DNA of 64,000 bases, taken from contig CP064985.1 of the NCBI GenBank assembly GCA_016699675.1, forward strand, positions 744,001 through 808,000, given 5' to 3'. How positions within the stretch are numbered: position 1 is the stretch's first letter; each line of letters opens with the position of its first letter. The DNA is from Austwickia sp. (GTDB lineage: Bacteria; Actinomycetota; Actinomycetes; Actinomycetales; Dermatophilaceae). The notes beneath the pieces are model-generated. The model saw only the letters and a program-made list of their open reading frames with translations, was not told the DNA's origin and did not search any database. The position numbers and the translations under genes were made by a program. Positions 52,649 to 61,285 of this stretch are shown here, piece after piece.

Positions 52649-53554
52649 CTAGCCGCGAGTCGGGAGCCGCGCCGAGAGCCACGCAAACCACGGCTCGTAC
52701 GACGTGAGGTCCCGGCTCGTCACCGGCAGCACGGTCGCCGCCGGATTGACCCGGGCCAGGTGGGCGCGGAAGTCCTCCGGGTCCGCGTCGAGGTAGGGCA
52801 CCAGGTCCATCTTGTTGAGCAGGACCAACTCGCACGCCCGGAACATCACCGGGTACTTCAGCGGCTTCTCCTCGCCCTCCGTGATCGCATAGACCATCAC
52901 GCTGTGGTGCGCCCCCACGTCGAACTCCGCCGGACAGACCAGATTGCCGACGTTCTCGACGAAGACCACGTCGAGGCTGTCGAGGTCGAGCCGGCGGAGC
53001 GCGTGCGCCACCATCGGCGCGTCCAGGTGGCACTCCCCGCCGAAGCCCGCACCGGTGTTGAGCAGCGAGACCTGCGCCCCGTACCCCGCCAGCCGCTCCG
53101 CGTCCAGGCTCGTCTCGATGTCGCCCTCGATCACGCCGGCCCGGATGCCGGCGTCCCGGCACCACGCCAGCGTGGCCGCCAGCACGGTGGTCTTGCCGGC
53201 GCCCGGGGAACTCATCACGTTGATCACGACGACGCCGGCCGCGTCGAACGCCGCCCGGTTCCCGTCCGCGGCGCGATCGTTCTCCGCGAAAATGCTCGTC
53301 AGTACGGCGACGCGGGTGGTGCCGGTCTCGTACGCCGAGTGGTCCCCGACCTCCCGTTCCCGCGCTTCGGGGTGTTCGGGACTGGCACCGCCCCGGCGGG
53401 GCGCCGGCCCCAGGCCGTGCTTGTGACCGCCGGGGTCGTGGTCGTGGTGCCGATCGACGTGCTCGTGATCGACGTGGTCGTGATCTTCGTGGTCATGCTC
53501 GTGATCGTCGTGCGCGTGGGTCGTGCCGTCCGCGTGGCGGTGGAACCGGCCCAT
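52649..53554 (-). CDS. hypB: hydrogenase nickel-incorporation GTPase HypB
   Basis: Delivers nickel to the hydrogenase large subunit with GTP hydrolysis. The 301-residue protein has a His/Asp-rich N-terminal tract (about 5-45), a nickel store. After GDHSAYETGT comes the GTPase domain: SSPGAGKTT (Walker A near 118), IEGDIETSLDAERL, and the metal-binding Cys-His pair in GGECHLDAPM. FVENVGNLVCPAEFDVG and LLNKMDLVPYLD (G4) complete it. ATG 53554 is 2 bases after the hypA stop. With hypA it diverges from hypF. Confidence 0.95.
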   Translation of the reverse strand: MGRFHRHADGTTHAHDDHEHDHEDHDHVDHEHVDRHHDHDPGGHKHGLGPAPRRGGASPEHPEAREREVGDHSAYETGTTRVAVLTSIFAENDRAADGNRAAFDAAGVVVINVMSSPGAGKTTVLAATLAWCRDAGIRAGVIEGDIETSLDAERLAGYGAQVSLLNTGAGFGGECHLDAPMVAHALRRLDLDSLDVVFVENVGNLVCPAEFDVGAHHSVMVYAITEGEEKPLKYPVMFRACELVLLNKMDLVPYLDADPEDFRAHLARVNPAATVLPVTSRDLTSYEPWFAWLSARLPTRG

Positions 53555-53556
53555 CC

Positions 53557-53970
53557 TCAGCTCCCCATCCCGGCGCCCGCCGCCGCGTGGTCGGCGATCC
53601 CGGCACGGTCGGCGCCGGCCTCGCGGACGTCGACCGTCAGGACGAGGCATTCCGTACCGGTGACCGGCTCGACCGCGGTGGCGAAGCAGCCGGGGCACAG
53701 CATGGCGAGGTCGTCCTCGACGAGGGTCTGCTTGCCGCAGTTCGCGCAGGCCAGGGTCACGGGGACCTCCTCGATGGCCATTTCCGCGTCGGCGAGAAGC
53801 CCGTCGCCGCGCGCCGACTCGTGCCGGATGGCGTCCCAGCAGAACAGCAGGCTTTCCGGCACGACCTGGCGGAGCCGACCGATGCGCACCGTCACCCCGG
53901 TGACCGGCCGACCCTGAGCGGCCGTCAGGACCACGTCGCGGATCGACTCGCACAGCGACAGCTCGTGCAT
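53557..53970 (-). CDS. hypA: hydrogenase maturation nickel metallochaperone HypA
   Basis: Nickel chaperone that works with HypB. The N-terminus MHELSLCES supplies the nickel-binding Met-His-Glu. Two CxxC pairs, CANC (near 74) and CPGC (near 91), form the zinc site. At 137 residues it is slightly longer than usual, owing to an Ala/Gly-rich C-terminal extension. ATG 53970 is certain because the family requires this N-terminus. Its divergence from hypF over 119 bases implies a shared control region. Confidence 0.94.
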   Translation of the reverse strand: MHELSLCESIRDVVLTAAQGRPVTGVTVRIGRLRQVVPESLLFCWDAIRHESARGDGLLADAEMAIEEVPVTLACANCGKQTLVEDDLAMLCPGCFATAVEPVTGTECLVLTVDVREAGADRAGIADHAAAGAGMGS

Positions 53971-54089
53971 GTTCGACCTCCGCGACCTCGACGTATGCGG
54001 GGGTTGCGACGGCGGCCAGCCGACGCCCGCGTGCGTCACTATCGTGGTCCCCGCCCGAACCCGCAAGGGTCGCCGCTATCGTCGCGCTC

Positions 54090-56627
54090 GTGGTCCGGCA
54101 CCGCATCGTCGTCACCGGAGTCGTCCAGGGCGTCGGCTTCCGCCCGCACGTCGCCCGCCTGGCGGCGCGGCACGGGCTCACCGGCTGGTGCCGCAACTCC
54201 AGCACGGCGGTGACCGTCGAGGTCCAGGGCGCTGAGGCCGCCGTGGAGGCGTTCCGCGCGGAGCTCGTCGAGCAGGCCCCGCCGCTGGCGAAGATCCTGA
54301 CCGTCCGCCACGACGTACGGCCCGTCCTTCTCGCACCCGACAACCCCGACGGCACCGACGACACCGCCGACGCGACGGGACCGGCCGCGTTCGCGATCCT
54401 GGCCAGCGACGACGCGCCCGGCGGCCGCACCCTCGTCCCCCCCGACGTCGCGACCTGCGACGACTGCCTGGCCGAGCTGCGCGACCCGAACGATCGTCGG
54501 TTCGGGCACCCCTTCATCACCTGCACCAACTGCGGCCCGCGACTGACGATCATCACCGACGTCCCGTACGACCGGCCGGCCACCTCGATGGCGCGCTTCC
54601 CGATGTGCGCGGCGTGCGCGCGCGAGTACGCCGACCCGGCCGACCGCCGCTACCACGCCCAACCCATCGCCTGCCCGGGCTGCGGCCCGAGGCTGGTGCT
54701 CAGCCGCCCCTCCGACACCGACCCGGCCGGGGAGCCCCTCGACGCCGGCCGGGATGCCGCGGACGCGGCGCGCCTGCTCGGCCGGGTGCGCGCCGCCCTG
54801 CTGGCCGGGCAGATCGTCGCGATCAAGGGCATCGGGGGCTATCACCTCGCCGTCGACGCCCGCCGCGAGGACGCGGTGGCGCGGCTGCGGCATCGCAAGC
54901 ATCGGCCGCACCAGCCGTTCGCGCTGATGGCCTGCGACCTGGCGACGGTCGGCGCGATCGCCGAGCTGAACCCGGCCGCGGAGGCGCTGCTCACCGATCC
55001 GGCGCGCCCGATCGTCATCCTGCACGCCCGGCCGGACGCACCCGGTGCGGCGCCCCGCGTCGCGCCTGGCCTGGCGCCCCGCGTCGCGCCCGGCGTGGCC
55101 CCCGGCCTGGCCGAGCTGGGCGTCATGCTGCCCTACGCCCCGGTGCACCACCTGCTCCTCGACGACGAGCTCCCGCTGCTCGTGCTGACCTCCGGGAACG
55201 TCAGCGGCGAACCGCTGGTCACCCGCGACGACGAGGCCCTGGCTCGGCTGGGCGGGATCGCCGACCTGATCCTCGCCCACGACCGGGAGATCGTCGTGCC
55301 CTGCGAGGACTCGGTGTGGATGCTCGACGGGGACGAGCCGCTGCCCGTGCGCCGCTCGCGTGGGTACGCCCCGCTGCCCGTCGTCCTCCGCGCGGGCCCC
55401 GAGACTCCACCCGTCGACGCACCGGTCGTGCTCGCCGCCGGCGCCGAGGTCAAGAACACCGTCGCGCTGGCGCGGGACGGCTGGGCGTTCGTATCCGGGC
55501 ACGTCGGCGACCTGGAGACCCTGTCGGCGCGGCGGCACTACGAGGCGACCGCCGCCGCCCTGGTCGCCTTCCATCGCAGGGCGCCCGACGTCGTCGCCGC
55601 GGACGCCCACCCCGGGTACGCGAGCCGGGCGTGGGCCGTCGCCGCCGCGGAGGCGTACGGCGTCCCGCTGGTCGCCGTCCAGCACCACCACGCGCACCTG
55701 GCGGCGCTGGCCGCCGAGCACGGCCTGCTCGGCGGGGAGCCGGTGCTGGGCATCGTGGCCGACGGCACGGGGTACGGCTGCGACGAGACCATCTGGGGCG
55801 GCGAGCTCCTGTTGCTGACCGACGGCGGCGCGACGGCGAAGCGCCTGGGACATCTGCGGCCGTGGCCCCTGCCGGGCGGTGACTCCGGCGTCCGGCACCC
55901 GAGTCGACAGGCCGTCGGGGCCCTGGCCGCCGCCGGCATCGACGCCGCGGGAACCGTCCCGCACATCGCCGCGGGGGCCTCGGCGGCGACGCTGGCCGCG
56001 CTGGTCACCGGCTCCCGAGGCTGGGTGGCGACGTCCTCGGCCGGGCGGCTGTTCGACGTGGCGGCAGCGCTGCTCGGGGTCCGCCAGGACGTTACCTATG
56101 AGGCCCAGGCCGCCATCGAGCTGGAGGCCCTCGCGCGCACGGCCACCGAGCCGGCGCCGTTTCCCCGCCCCCTGATCACCAGCGATACCGGCGACACCAG
56201 CGACAGCGACAGTGCCCCCCACACGAGCGAGGCCGACGGCCACCTCATGCTCGATCCCCGGCCCGCGTTGGCCGTCCTCGCCGACGTCTCCCGGCGCACG
56301 GCCGCCGACGGCTGGGTCGCTGACCCGGGATCGGCCGCGGCCGGCAGCTACGCCGCCGAACGGTATGCCGCGTGGGCCCTGGGCTTCCACGAGTGGATGG
56401 CGGCCGGCCTCGCGGAGCTAGCGGCCCGGGCGGCCAGCCGATACGGTATCGCCACCGTCGGCCTGACCGGCGGCTGCTTTCAGAACCGCCTCCTGCTGTC
56501 CGCCACCCGACGCCAGTTGGCCACCCGGGGCCTGACCACCCTGACCCACCGCGTCGTACCACCCAATGACGGCGGCCTGTCGCTGGGCCAATGCGCCGTC
56601 GCCGCGGCCCGACACCACCCGACGTGA
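54090..56627 (+). CDS. hypF: carbamoyltransferase HypF
   Basis: Converts carbamoyl phosphate to a thiocarboxamide on HypE, the source of the cyanide ligands of the NiFe site. The 845 residues contain four regions. An acylphosphatase domain holds VVQGVGFRPHVARLA (about 1-90). Two zinc fingers are CDDC...CTNC and CAAC...CPGC. A YrdC-like domain has ALLAGQIVAIKGIGGYHLA. The Kae1-like domain has the metal motif QHHHAHLAALAAEHG and the late GLTGGCFQNRLLL. GTG 54090 is the first start in frame. It heads the rightward hyp operon. Confidence 0.96.
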   Translation: MVRHRIVVTGVVQGVGFRPHVARLAARHGLTGWCRNSSTAVTVEVQGAEAAVEAFRAELVEQAPPLAKILTVRHDVRPVLLAPDNPDGTDDTADATGPAAFAILASDDAPGGRTLVPPDVATCDDCLAELRDPNDRRFGHPFITCTNCGPRLTIITDVPYDRPATSMARFPMCAACAREYADPADRRYHAQPIACPGCGPRLVLSRPSDTDPAGEPLDAGRDAADAARLLGRVRAALLAGQIVAIKGIGGYHLAVDARREDAVARLRHRKHRPHQPFALMACDLATVGAIAELNPAAEALLTDPARPIVILHARPDAPGAAPRVAPGLAPRVAPGVAPGLAELGVMLPYAPVHHLLLDDELPLLVLTSGNVSGEPLVTRDDEALARLGGIADLILAHDREIVVPCEDSVWMLDGDEPLPVRRSRGYAPLPVVLRAGPETPPVDAPVVLAAGAEVKNTVALARDGWAFVSGHVGDLETLSARRHYEATAAALVAFHRRAPDVVAADAHPGYASRAWAVAAAEAYGVPLVAVQHHHAHLAALAAEHGLLGGEPVLGIVADGTGYGCDETIWGGELLLLTDGGATAKRLGHLRPWPLPGGDSGVRHPSRQAVGALAAAGIDAAGTVPHIAAGASAATLAALVTGSRGWVATSSAGRLFDVAAALLGVRQDVTYEAQAAIELEALARTATEPAPFPRPLITSDTGDTSDSDSAPHTSEADGHLMLDPRPALAVLADVSRRTAADGWVADPGSAAAGSYAAERYAAWALGFHEWMAAGLAELAARAASRYGIATVGLTGGCFQNRLLLSATRRQLATRGLTTLTHRVVPPNDGGLSLGQCAVAAARHHPT

Positions 56628-56638
56628 GGATCCCCGAC

Positions 56639-56896
56639 ATGTGCCTCGGACTGCCCGGCAAGATCCTGCGCACCTGGCAGGACGGCGAGGCGCGCCTGGG
56701 CGAGGCCGATTTCGCCGGGGACCACCGCGTCATCCGGCTCGACCTCGTGCCGGAACTGCAGGCCGGGGACTGGACGCTCCTGCACGCCGGGTTCGCCCTG
56801 CAGCGCCTCGACGAGGAGGAGGCGCGCCTCACCCTTGAAGCCCTACGTACGGCGGGTGCCCTCGCGTCCGACGACCTCGCCGGGGCGGACCGATGA
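56639..56896 (+). CDS. hypC: hydrogenase maturation chaperone HypC (first copy)
   Basis: An 85-residue HypC starting MCLGLPGKILR. The Cys at position 2 binds the Fe(CN)2CO unit and the hydrogenase large subunit. The beta-barrel core ends in GDWTLLHAGFALQRLDEEEA. GTGAGGA precedes ATG 56639 at 8 bases. It follows hypF by 11 bases and overlaps the next gene (ATGA 56893-56896). A second canonical HypC lies at 58285; two HypCs usually serve different partners. Confidence 0.93.
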   Translation: MCLGLPGKILRTWQDGEARLGEADFAGDHRVIRLDLVPELQAGDWTLLHAGFALQRLDEEEARLTLEALRTAGALASDDLAGADR

Positions 56897-57153
56897 CCGG
56901 GGACGGCCGCGACGAGGCAGGCGAGACCACCTGCGTCACGTGCTCCGACGAGGGGCGCCCGGGCGTCATTCTCGCGCTTCCCGCCGACGCCCGACCCGGC
57001 GAACCGGCCCTGGTCCGCACGGATCGCGGCGAGGAGCGGGTCGACCTGTGCCTGGTCGACGGCGTACGAACGGGCGACGTCGTCCTCATTCACGCCGGGT
57101 TGGCGATCGCGGTTCTGCCGGCGGCCGAGCGCCCGGTCGGGACGCCCGCGTGA
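56893..57153 (+). CDS. HypC/HupF-like protein with CxxC motif
   Basis: An 86-residue protein between hypC and hypE. Its C-terminal part (GDVVLIHAGLAIAVL) matches the end of the HypC barrel, and EPALVRTDRGEERVDLCLVD resembles the HypC middle. The N-terminus lacks MCxG; instead CVTCSDEGRPG carries a CxxC pair near residue 14. The iron-handling Cys of HypC is therefore replaced by a possible metal or disulfide pair. It overlaps both neighbours (ATGA, GTGA), so it is made together with HypC and HypE. Its exact role is unknown. Confidence 0.82.
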   Translation: MTGDGRDEAGETTCVTCSDEGRPGVILALPADARPGEPALVRTDRGEERVDLCLVDGVRTGDVVLIHAGLAIAVLPAAERPVGTPA

Positions 57154-58244
57154 CCAGGCCGACCCGCAGCGCCGAGGAGGTCGCCGCCCGGATCGAGCAG
57201 GTGCGGCGGCGCCGCCCCCGCCTCCTCGAGGACGTCGTCACCCTGGCGCATGGCGCCGGCGGCAAGTCCTCGGCCGCGCTGACCGATGCCGTCTTCCTCG
57301 ACGCCTTCCGCAACCCCACCCTGGAGCAGCTCGGCGACGCCGCCGTGATGACGCTGCCGGAGCTGCCACACGGGGGCCGGCTCGCCCTCTCCGCGGACAG
57401 CTACGTCGTGCAGCCGCTGCGCTTCCCCGGGGGCTCCATCGGCCATCTCGCCGTGCACGGCACCGTCAACGACCTGGCCGTCAGCGGCGCCGTCCCCGCC
57501 TGGCTCTCCGCGGCCTTCGTCATCGAGGAGGGCCTGCCGATCGACGAATTGCGCGGCATCGTGGCCGACATGGCCGACGCCGCCCGCGCCAGCGGCGTCG
57601 CGATCGTCACCGGCGACACGAAGGTCGTCGCCAAGGGCGCGGCCGACGGCCTGTTCATCACGACCGCCGGCGTGGGCCTGATCCCGACCGGCCGGGGGCT
57701 CGGGCCCGAGCTGGTCCAACCGGGCGACCGCGTGCTGTTGTCGGGCCCGATGGGCGCGCACGGCATGGCCGTGCTCCTCGCCCGCGGCGACCTGGCGTTG
57801 GACGCCGACATCCGCTCCGACACCCGCCCGCTGCACGCCCTCGTGGCCCGCTTGCTGGAGGCAGCGCCCGGCACCCGCTGGCTGCGGGACGCCACCCGCG
57901 GCGGGGTGGCCACCGTCGTCAACGAACTCGCGGCGGCCACCGACCTCGCCGTGGTCCTCGACGAGGCGAGTCTGCCCGTCGCGCCGGTGGTCGCGGGGGC
58001 GTGCGAGCTGCTCGGGATCGACCCCCTGTACGTCGCGAACGAGGGCCTCTTCGTCGCCGTCGTGCCACCCGACGAGGCCGACGCGGGCCTCGCCGCGCTG
58101 CGGTCCCTCCCTGGCGGCGAGGAGGCCGTGGCCGTCGGCCGGATCGCCGCCGACCCCCCGGGGCTGGTCCTCATCGAGACCCTCTTCGGCGGCACCCGCG
58201 TCGTCGACATGCTGGTCGGCGACCCCCTACCGAGAATCTGCTGA
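57150..58244 (+). CDS. hypE: hydrogenase maturation protein HypE
   Basis: Dehydrates the carbamoyl group received from HypF on its C-terminal cysteine to a thiocyanate. The 364-residue protein has the AIR-synthase/PurM-like fold: LAHGAGGKSSAALTDAVF near 35, GTVNDLAVSGAVPAWL near 107 and TGDTKVVAKGAADG near 155. RDATRGGVATVVNELA and NEGLFVAVVPP follow, and it ends with the diagnostic PRIC. GTG 57150 overlaps the preceding stop (GTGA). The operon continues with hypC 40 bases later. Confidence 0.96.
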   Translation: MTRPTRSAEEVAARIEQVRRRRPRLLEDVVTLAHGAGGKSSAALTDAVFLDAFRNPTLEQLGDAAVMTLPELPHGGRLALSADSYVVQPLRFPGGSIGHLAVHGTVNDLAVSGAVPAWLSAAFVIEEGLPIDELRGIVADMADAARASGVAIVTGDTKVVAKGAADGLFITTAGVGLIPTGRGLGPELVQPGDRVLLSGPMGAHGMAVLLARGDLALDADIRSDTRPLHALVARLLEAAPGTRWLRDATRGGVATVVNELAAATDLAVVLDEASLPVAPVVAGACELLGIDPLYVANEGLFVAVVPPDEADAGLAALRSLPGGEEAVAVGRIAADPPGLVLIETLFGGTRVVDMLVGDPLPRIC

Positions 58245-58284
58245 CCTCCCCGCGCTCCCGCGCGCCGGACGAAAGGACACCCCC

Positions 58285-58596
58285 ATGTGCCTCGGGATTC
58301 CCGGTCAGGTCGTCGACCTGGTCGATGAGCAGCAGCACCTGGCGACGGTGGACGTCTCCGGCGTACGCCGTACGGTCAGCGTCCGCCTCCTCGCCGACGC
58401 GCGCGACGCCCGCGAGGGCCGCGACGAGCCCGGCGCACCCGGCGTCGCCATCGGCGACTGGGTCCTGGTGCACGTCGGCTTCGCCCTGGCGAAGGTCGAC
58501 GAACAGGAGGCCGCCGAGACGCTCGCCGCGCTGCGGCGGCTGGACGAACGGTACGCCGAGGAGCTGGCCGCGTTCTCGGGGAGCATCGCGCCATGA
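58285..58596 (+). CDS. hypC: hydrogenase maturation chaperone HypC (second copy)
   Basis: A 103-residue HypC beginning MCLGIPGQVVDLVD, with the iron-binding Cys2. A loop of about 20 charged residues (ADARDAREGRDEPGAPG) lengthens the barrel compared with the first copy. IGDWVLVHVGFALAKVDEQEA ends the core. GAAAGGA precedes the ATG. The stop overlaps hypD (ATGA 58593-58596), so this copy is the probable partner of HypD. Confidence 0.94.
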   Translation: MCLGIPGQVVDLVDEQQHLATVDVSGVRRTVSVRLLADARDAREGRDEPGAPGVAIGDWVLVHVGFALAKVDEQEAAETLAALRRLDERYAEELAAFSGSIAP

Positions 58597-59717
58597 CCGG
58601 CCCCATGACCGGCACGCAGGAGTTCCGCGACCCCGCGATGGCCCGCGCGCTGGTGCGCTCAATCACCGACCTCATCGGCGACCGACGAATCGCGCTCATG
58701 GAGGTGTGCGGCGGGCACACCCACACGATCTACCGGCACGGGCTGGAGCAGATCCTCCCCCCCGGGGTCGAGCTGGTGCACGGCCCCGGCTGCCCGGTGT
58801 GCGTCATCCCGATGGGCCGCGTGGACGACGCGATCTGGCTCGCCGAGCAGGACAACGTCATCTTCACGACGTTCGGCGACATGATGCGCGTGCCGGGGTC
58901 GCGCGGCTCGCTGCTGGAGGCCAAGGCCCGCGGCGCCGACTGCCGCTTCGTGTACTCACCGCTGGACGCCCTCGCCATCGCGGAGGCCAACCCCGACCGG
59001 CTCGTGGTGTTCTTCGCGGTCGGCTTCGAGACGACCACGCCGTCCACCGCGGTGACCCTGCTGCGGGCGCGGGAGGCCGGGGTGCGGAACTTCTGCGTCT
59101 TCGCCAACCACGTCACCATCGAGCCGCCGATGCGCGCGATCCTCGACGACCCCGCGCTGCGGCTCGACGGCTTCATCGGCCCGGGCCACGTCTCGACGAT
59201 CGCGGGCACCCGGATCTACGAGTTCTGCCCCCGCGACTACGGAAAGCCGCTGGTCATCGCCGGGTTTGAGCCGCTGGACATCCTGCAGGCCGTGCAGATG
59301 CTGGTCGCGCAGCTGGTGGAGGGCCGCTGCGAGGTCGAGAACCAGTACTCCCGCGTCGTCCGACCGGAGGGCAACCTCGCGGCGCAGGCCCTGGTCGCGC
59401 AGACGATGGTGCCGCGGGAGACCTTCGAGTGGCGCGGGCTCGGCGAGATCCCGGGCAGTGCGCTCGCCGTACATCCCGACTTCGCCGACTGGGACGCCGA
59501 GGCGCGCTTCGCCATCCCCGGCCGCCGGGTCGCCGATCCGCCCGCGTGCCAGTGCGGCGACGTCCTGCGCGGCGTCATCAAGCCGTGGGAGTGCGGGGTG
59601 TTCGGCACGGCCTGTACGCCGGAGACCCCCATCGGGACCTGCATGGTCTCCCCCGAGGGCGCCTGCGCCGCGTACTACACCTTCGGCCGGATGCGGCTGA
59701 CCCGGGCCCCGGCGTGA
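58593..59717 (+). CDS. hypD: hydrogenase maturation protein HypD
   Basis: Iron-sulfur scaffold on which Fe(CN)2CO is assembled with HypC. The 374-residue protein shows MEVCGGHTHTIYRHG near 34, GPGCPVCVIP near 63 and FFAVGFETTTPSTAVTLL near 148. The C-terminal cysteines of the [4Fe-4S] cluster are in CQCGDVLRG, PWECGVFGTACTPETPIG and CMVSPEGACAAYY. It overlaps hypC upstream and the next gene (GTGA 59714-59717). It has standard length and is complete. Confidence 0.96.
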   Translation: MTGPMTGTQEFRDPAMARALVRSITDLIGDRRIALMEVCGGHTHTIYRHGLEQILPPGVELVHGPGCPVCVIPMGRVDDAIWLAEQDNVIFTTFGDMMRVPGSRGSLLEAKARGADCRFVYSPLDALAIAEANPDRLVVFFAVGFETTTPSTAVTLLRAREAGVRNFCVFANHVTIEPPMRAILDDPALRLDGFIGPGHVSTIAGTRIYEFCPRDYGKPLVIAGFEPLDILQAVQMLVAQLVEGRCEVENQYSRVVRPEGNLAAQALVAQTMVPRETFEWRGLGEIPGSALAVHPDFADWDAEARFAIPGRRVADPPACQCGDVLRGVIKPWECGVFGTACTPETPIGTCMVSPEGACAAYYTFGRMRLTRAPA

Positions 59718-60535
59718 CCGACCCGGGGGCGGCCGATCCCGGCGTGGCCGAGCCCCGCGCGACCGATCCCGGGCTGCGGCTGTTCGCGCGCTACGCGCAC
59801 GCCCCGAACGCCCGCGGCTACTGCGGCCCGGACGTCGGCGGCGCCTATCAGCGGGTGGCCTGCGGGTCGACAGATCCGACCGATGCGGCCCGGGCCCGCG
59901 GCGCCGCCCGGCAGTTCTCGGGCGCCTGGCCCTACCAGTGCCTCATCGCGGAGCAGACCGACGGCGCGGACCCGTTGAGCGAGCAGGTCGGCCGCGCGTA
60001 CTGGACCGGCAACGACCTGACCGACCTCGTCGACCGGGCCCGGTTCGGCCACGCGCTGCTGACAAGATTCGCCGCGCAGGCCGGGCACTACTGGGCCCAC
60101 CTCGACGAGGCCCTGCTGCCCGAGGTCACCCCGACCCACGCGTTCCACGTGTTCGGCATCTACCCCTGGTCGAGACTGCTGCCGACCGGCCTCCCCGAGC
60201 CCCTGATGGTCCTGGATTCCTGCCGCATCCGGTCCGGGCGGGTGCTCGACGCCGACGACACCGCGCTGCGCGTCAGCCTCGACACGCTGACCCTCGACGG
60301 ACCCCGGCTCCGCCGCACCGATCCGGCCCCGCGCACCGTGGCCTACCGCACCCCGGACGGGACGTTCATCGACGTCGACGCGCTCGCCGCGCTGGGCCCC
60401 GACGCGGAGGTCGCCGTGCACTGGGACTTCGCCTGCGATCTGCTCACGGGCCCAGAGGCCACCGCGCTGCGCCGGCGCACGACGTACCAAGTTCTCCTCA
60501 CCAACGCGCGGCTTGAGCGCGCGGCGGGACGCTGA
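59714..60535 (+). CDS. uncharacterised protein of actinobacterial hydrogenase loci (DUF6390-like)
   Basis: A 273-residue soluble protein with an Asp/Pro/Gly-rich start, then LRLFARYAHAPNARGYCGPDVG. A Trp-rich middle follows (FSGAWPYQCLIAEQT, QAGHYWAHLDEALLPEV, FHVFGIYPWSRLL), and AVHWDFACDLLTGPEA lies near the end. I recall proteins of this kind beside hyp/hydrogenase genes in actinobacteria (DUF6390), without a known function. GTG 59714 overlaps hypD, so it is the last gene of the maturation operon. A role in maturation or protection of the enzyme is inference. Confidence 0.75.
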   Translation: MTDPGAADPGVAEPRATDPGLRLFARYAHAPNARGYCGPDVGGAYQRVACGSTDPTDAARARGAARQFSGAWPYQCLIAEQTDGADPLSEQVGRAYWTGNDLTDLVDRARFGHALLTRFAAQAGHYWAHLDEALLPEVTPTHAFHVFGIYPWSRLLPTGLPEPLMVLDSCRIRSGRVLDADDTALRVSLDTLTLDGPRLRRTDPAPRTVAYRTPDGTFIDVDALAALGPDAEVAVHWDFACDLLTGPEATALRRRTTYQVLLTNARLERAAGR

Positions 60536-60572
60536 CGCGCGTCCCGACCCGCCTGACCAGGGAATTCCGCGC

Positions 60573-60582
60573 TCCCGCGGGA
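60573..60582. promoter_or_regulatory. palindrome in the hox leader region
   Basis: TCCCGCGGGA is a perfect 10-bp palindrome 38 bases after the maturation operon and 200 bases before hoxE. The whole gap 60536-60781 must contain the hox promoter. An AT-richer stretch around 60640-60660 (AAATGTGATTTTCC, CTCCTTTCTTACC) is the likeliest place. TGTGA there is only a Crp half-site. Confidence 0.35.
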
Positions 60583-60781
60583 AGCCGAAGACGGCTCGGC
60601 GCAAGGAATCCGGCACCGCGTCCCGACGAAATGTGATTTTCCGGCGAACTCCTTTCTTACCGCTGGGTCGCCCATAGCATGAGCGCGGCCCGCTCCCCCA
60701 CCAGCCCCCTGGCGATGCTTCGGTCGGCGTGCGCTCCACCCGAATTCCCAGACACACCCCCCATCCAGGAGGTTTGACGCG

Positions 60782-61285
60782 GTGGTGAAGACCCTGCCGA
60801 AGGCGCCGAGCGAGGACAAGCGCTGGAAGATCGTCGAGGCACGAATGCGTCGCCTCGGCGGCTCGTACGACGCGCTCATCGAGTCGTTGCACGCCGCCCA
60901 GGAGGCGTTCGGTTACCTCGACGACGAGGCCATGCTGTTCATCAGCGACTACCTCGGCGTGCCCCGCTCGCGGGTGTTCGCGGTGGCGACGTTCTACTCC
61001 TACTTCACGCTCAAGCCCCAGGGCGAGCACACCTGCGTGGTGTGCACGGGGACCGCGTGCTACATCAACGGGGCCGGCGCCATCCGCAAGCGCATCGAGC
61101 AGGAGCTGGGCATCAAGTCCGGGGAGACGACGGCGGACAACCGCGTCTCGACGCTCACGGCGCGCTGCGTCGGCGCGTGCTCGATCGCGCCCGTCATCGT
61201 GGTCGACGGTGAGCTCGTCGGCAAGCTCTCGCCGGACGAGGTCGTGCAGCTGCTCATGGCGCTGCCGAAGGGGGCGGACCAGTGA
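60782..61285 (+). CDS. hoxE: bidirectional hydrogenase subunit HoxE
   Basis: The 24-kDa NuoE-like subunit of the diaphorase part of a group 3d NAD-reducing [NiFe] hydrogenase. The 167-residue protein has the helical head (LIESLHAAQEAFGYLDD, VPRSRVFAVATFYSYF). The thioredoxin-like [2Fe-2S] domain has ligands CTGTAC (near 86) and CVGAC (near 128). AGGAGG at 60767-60772 marks GTG 60782, with GTG 60785 possible. It overlaps hoxF (GTGA 61282-61285) and begins the structural operon. HoxE is not present in all Hox enzymes, so this is the five-subunit type. Confidence 0.95.
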   Translation: MVKTLPKAPSEDKRWKIVEARMRRLGGSYDALIESLHAAQEAFGYLDDEAMLFISDYLGVPRSRVFAVATFYSYFTLKPQGEHTCVVCTGTACYINGAGAIRKRIEQELGIKSGETTADNRVSTLTARCVGACSIAPVIVVDGELVGKLSPDEVVQLLMALPKGADQ

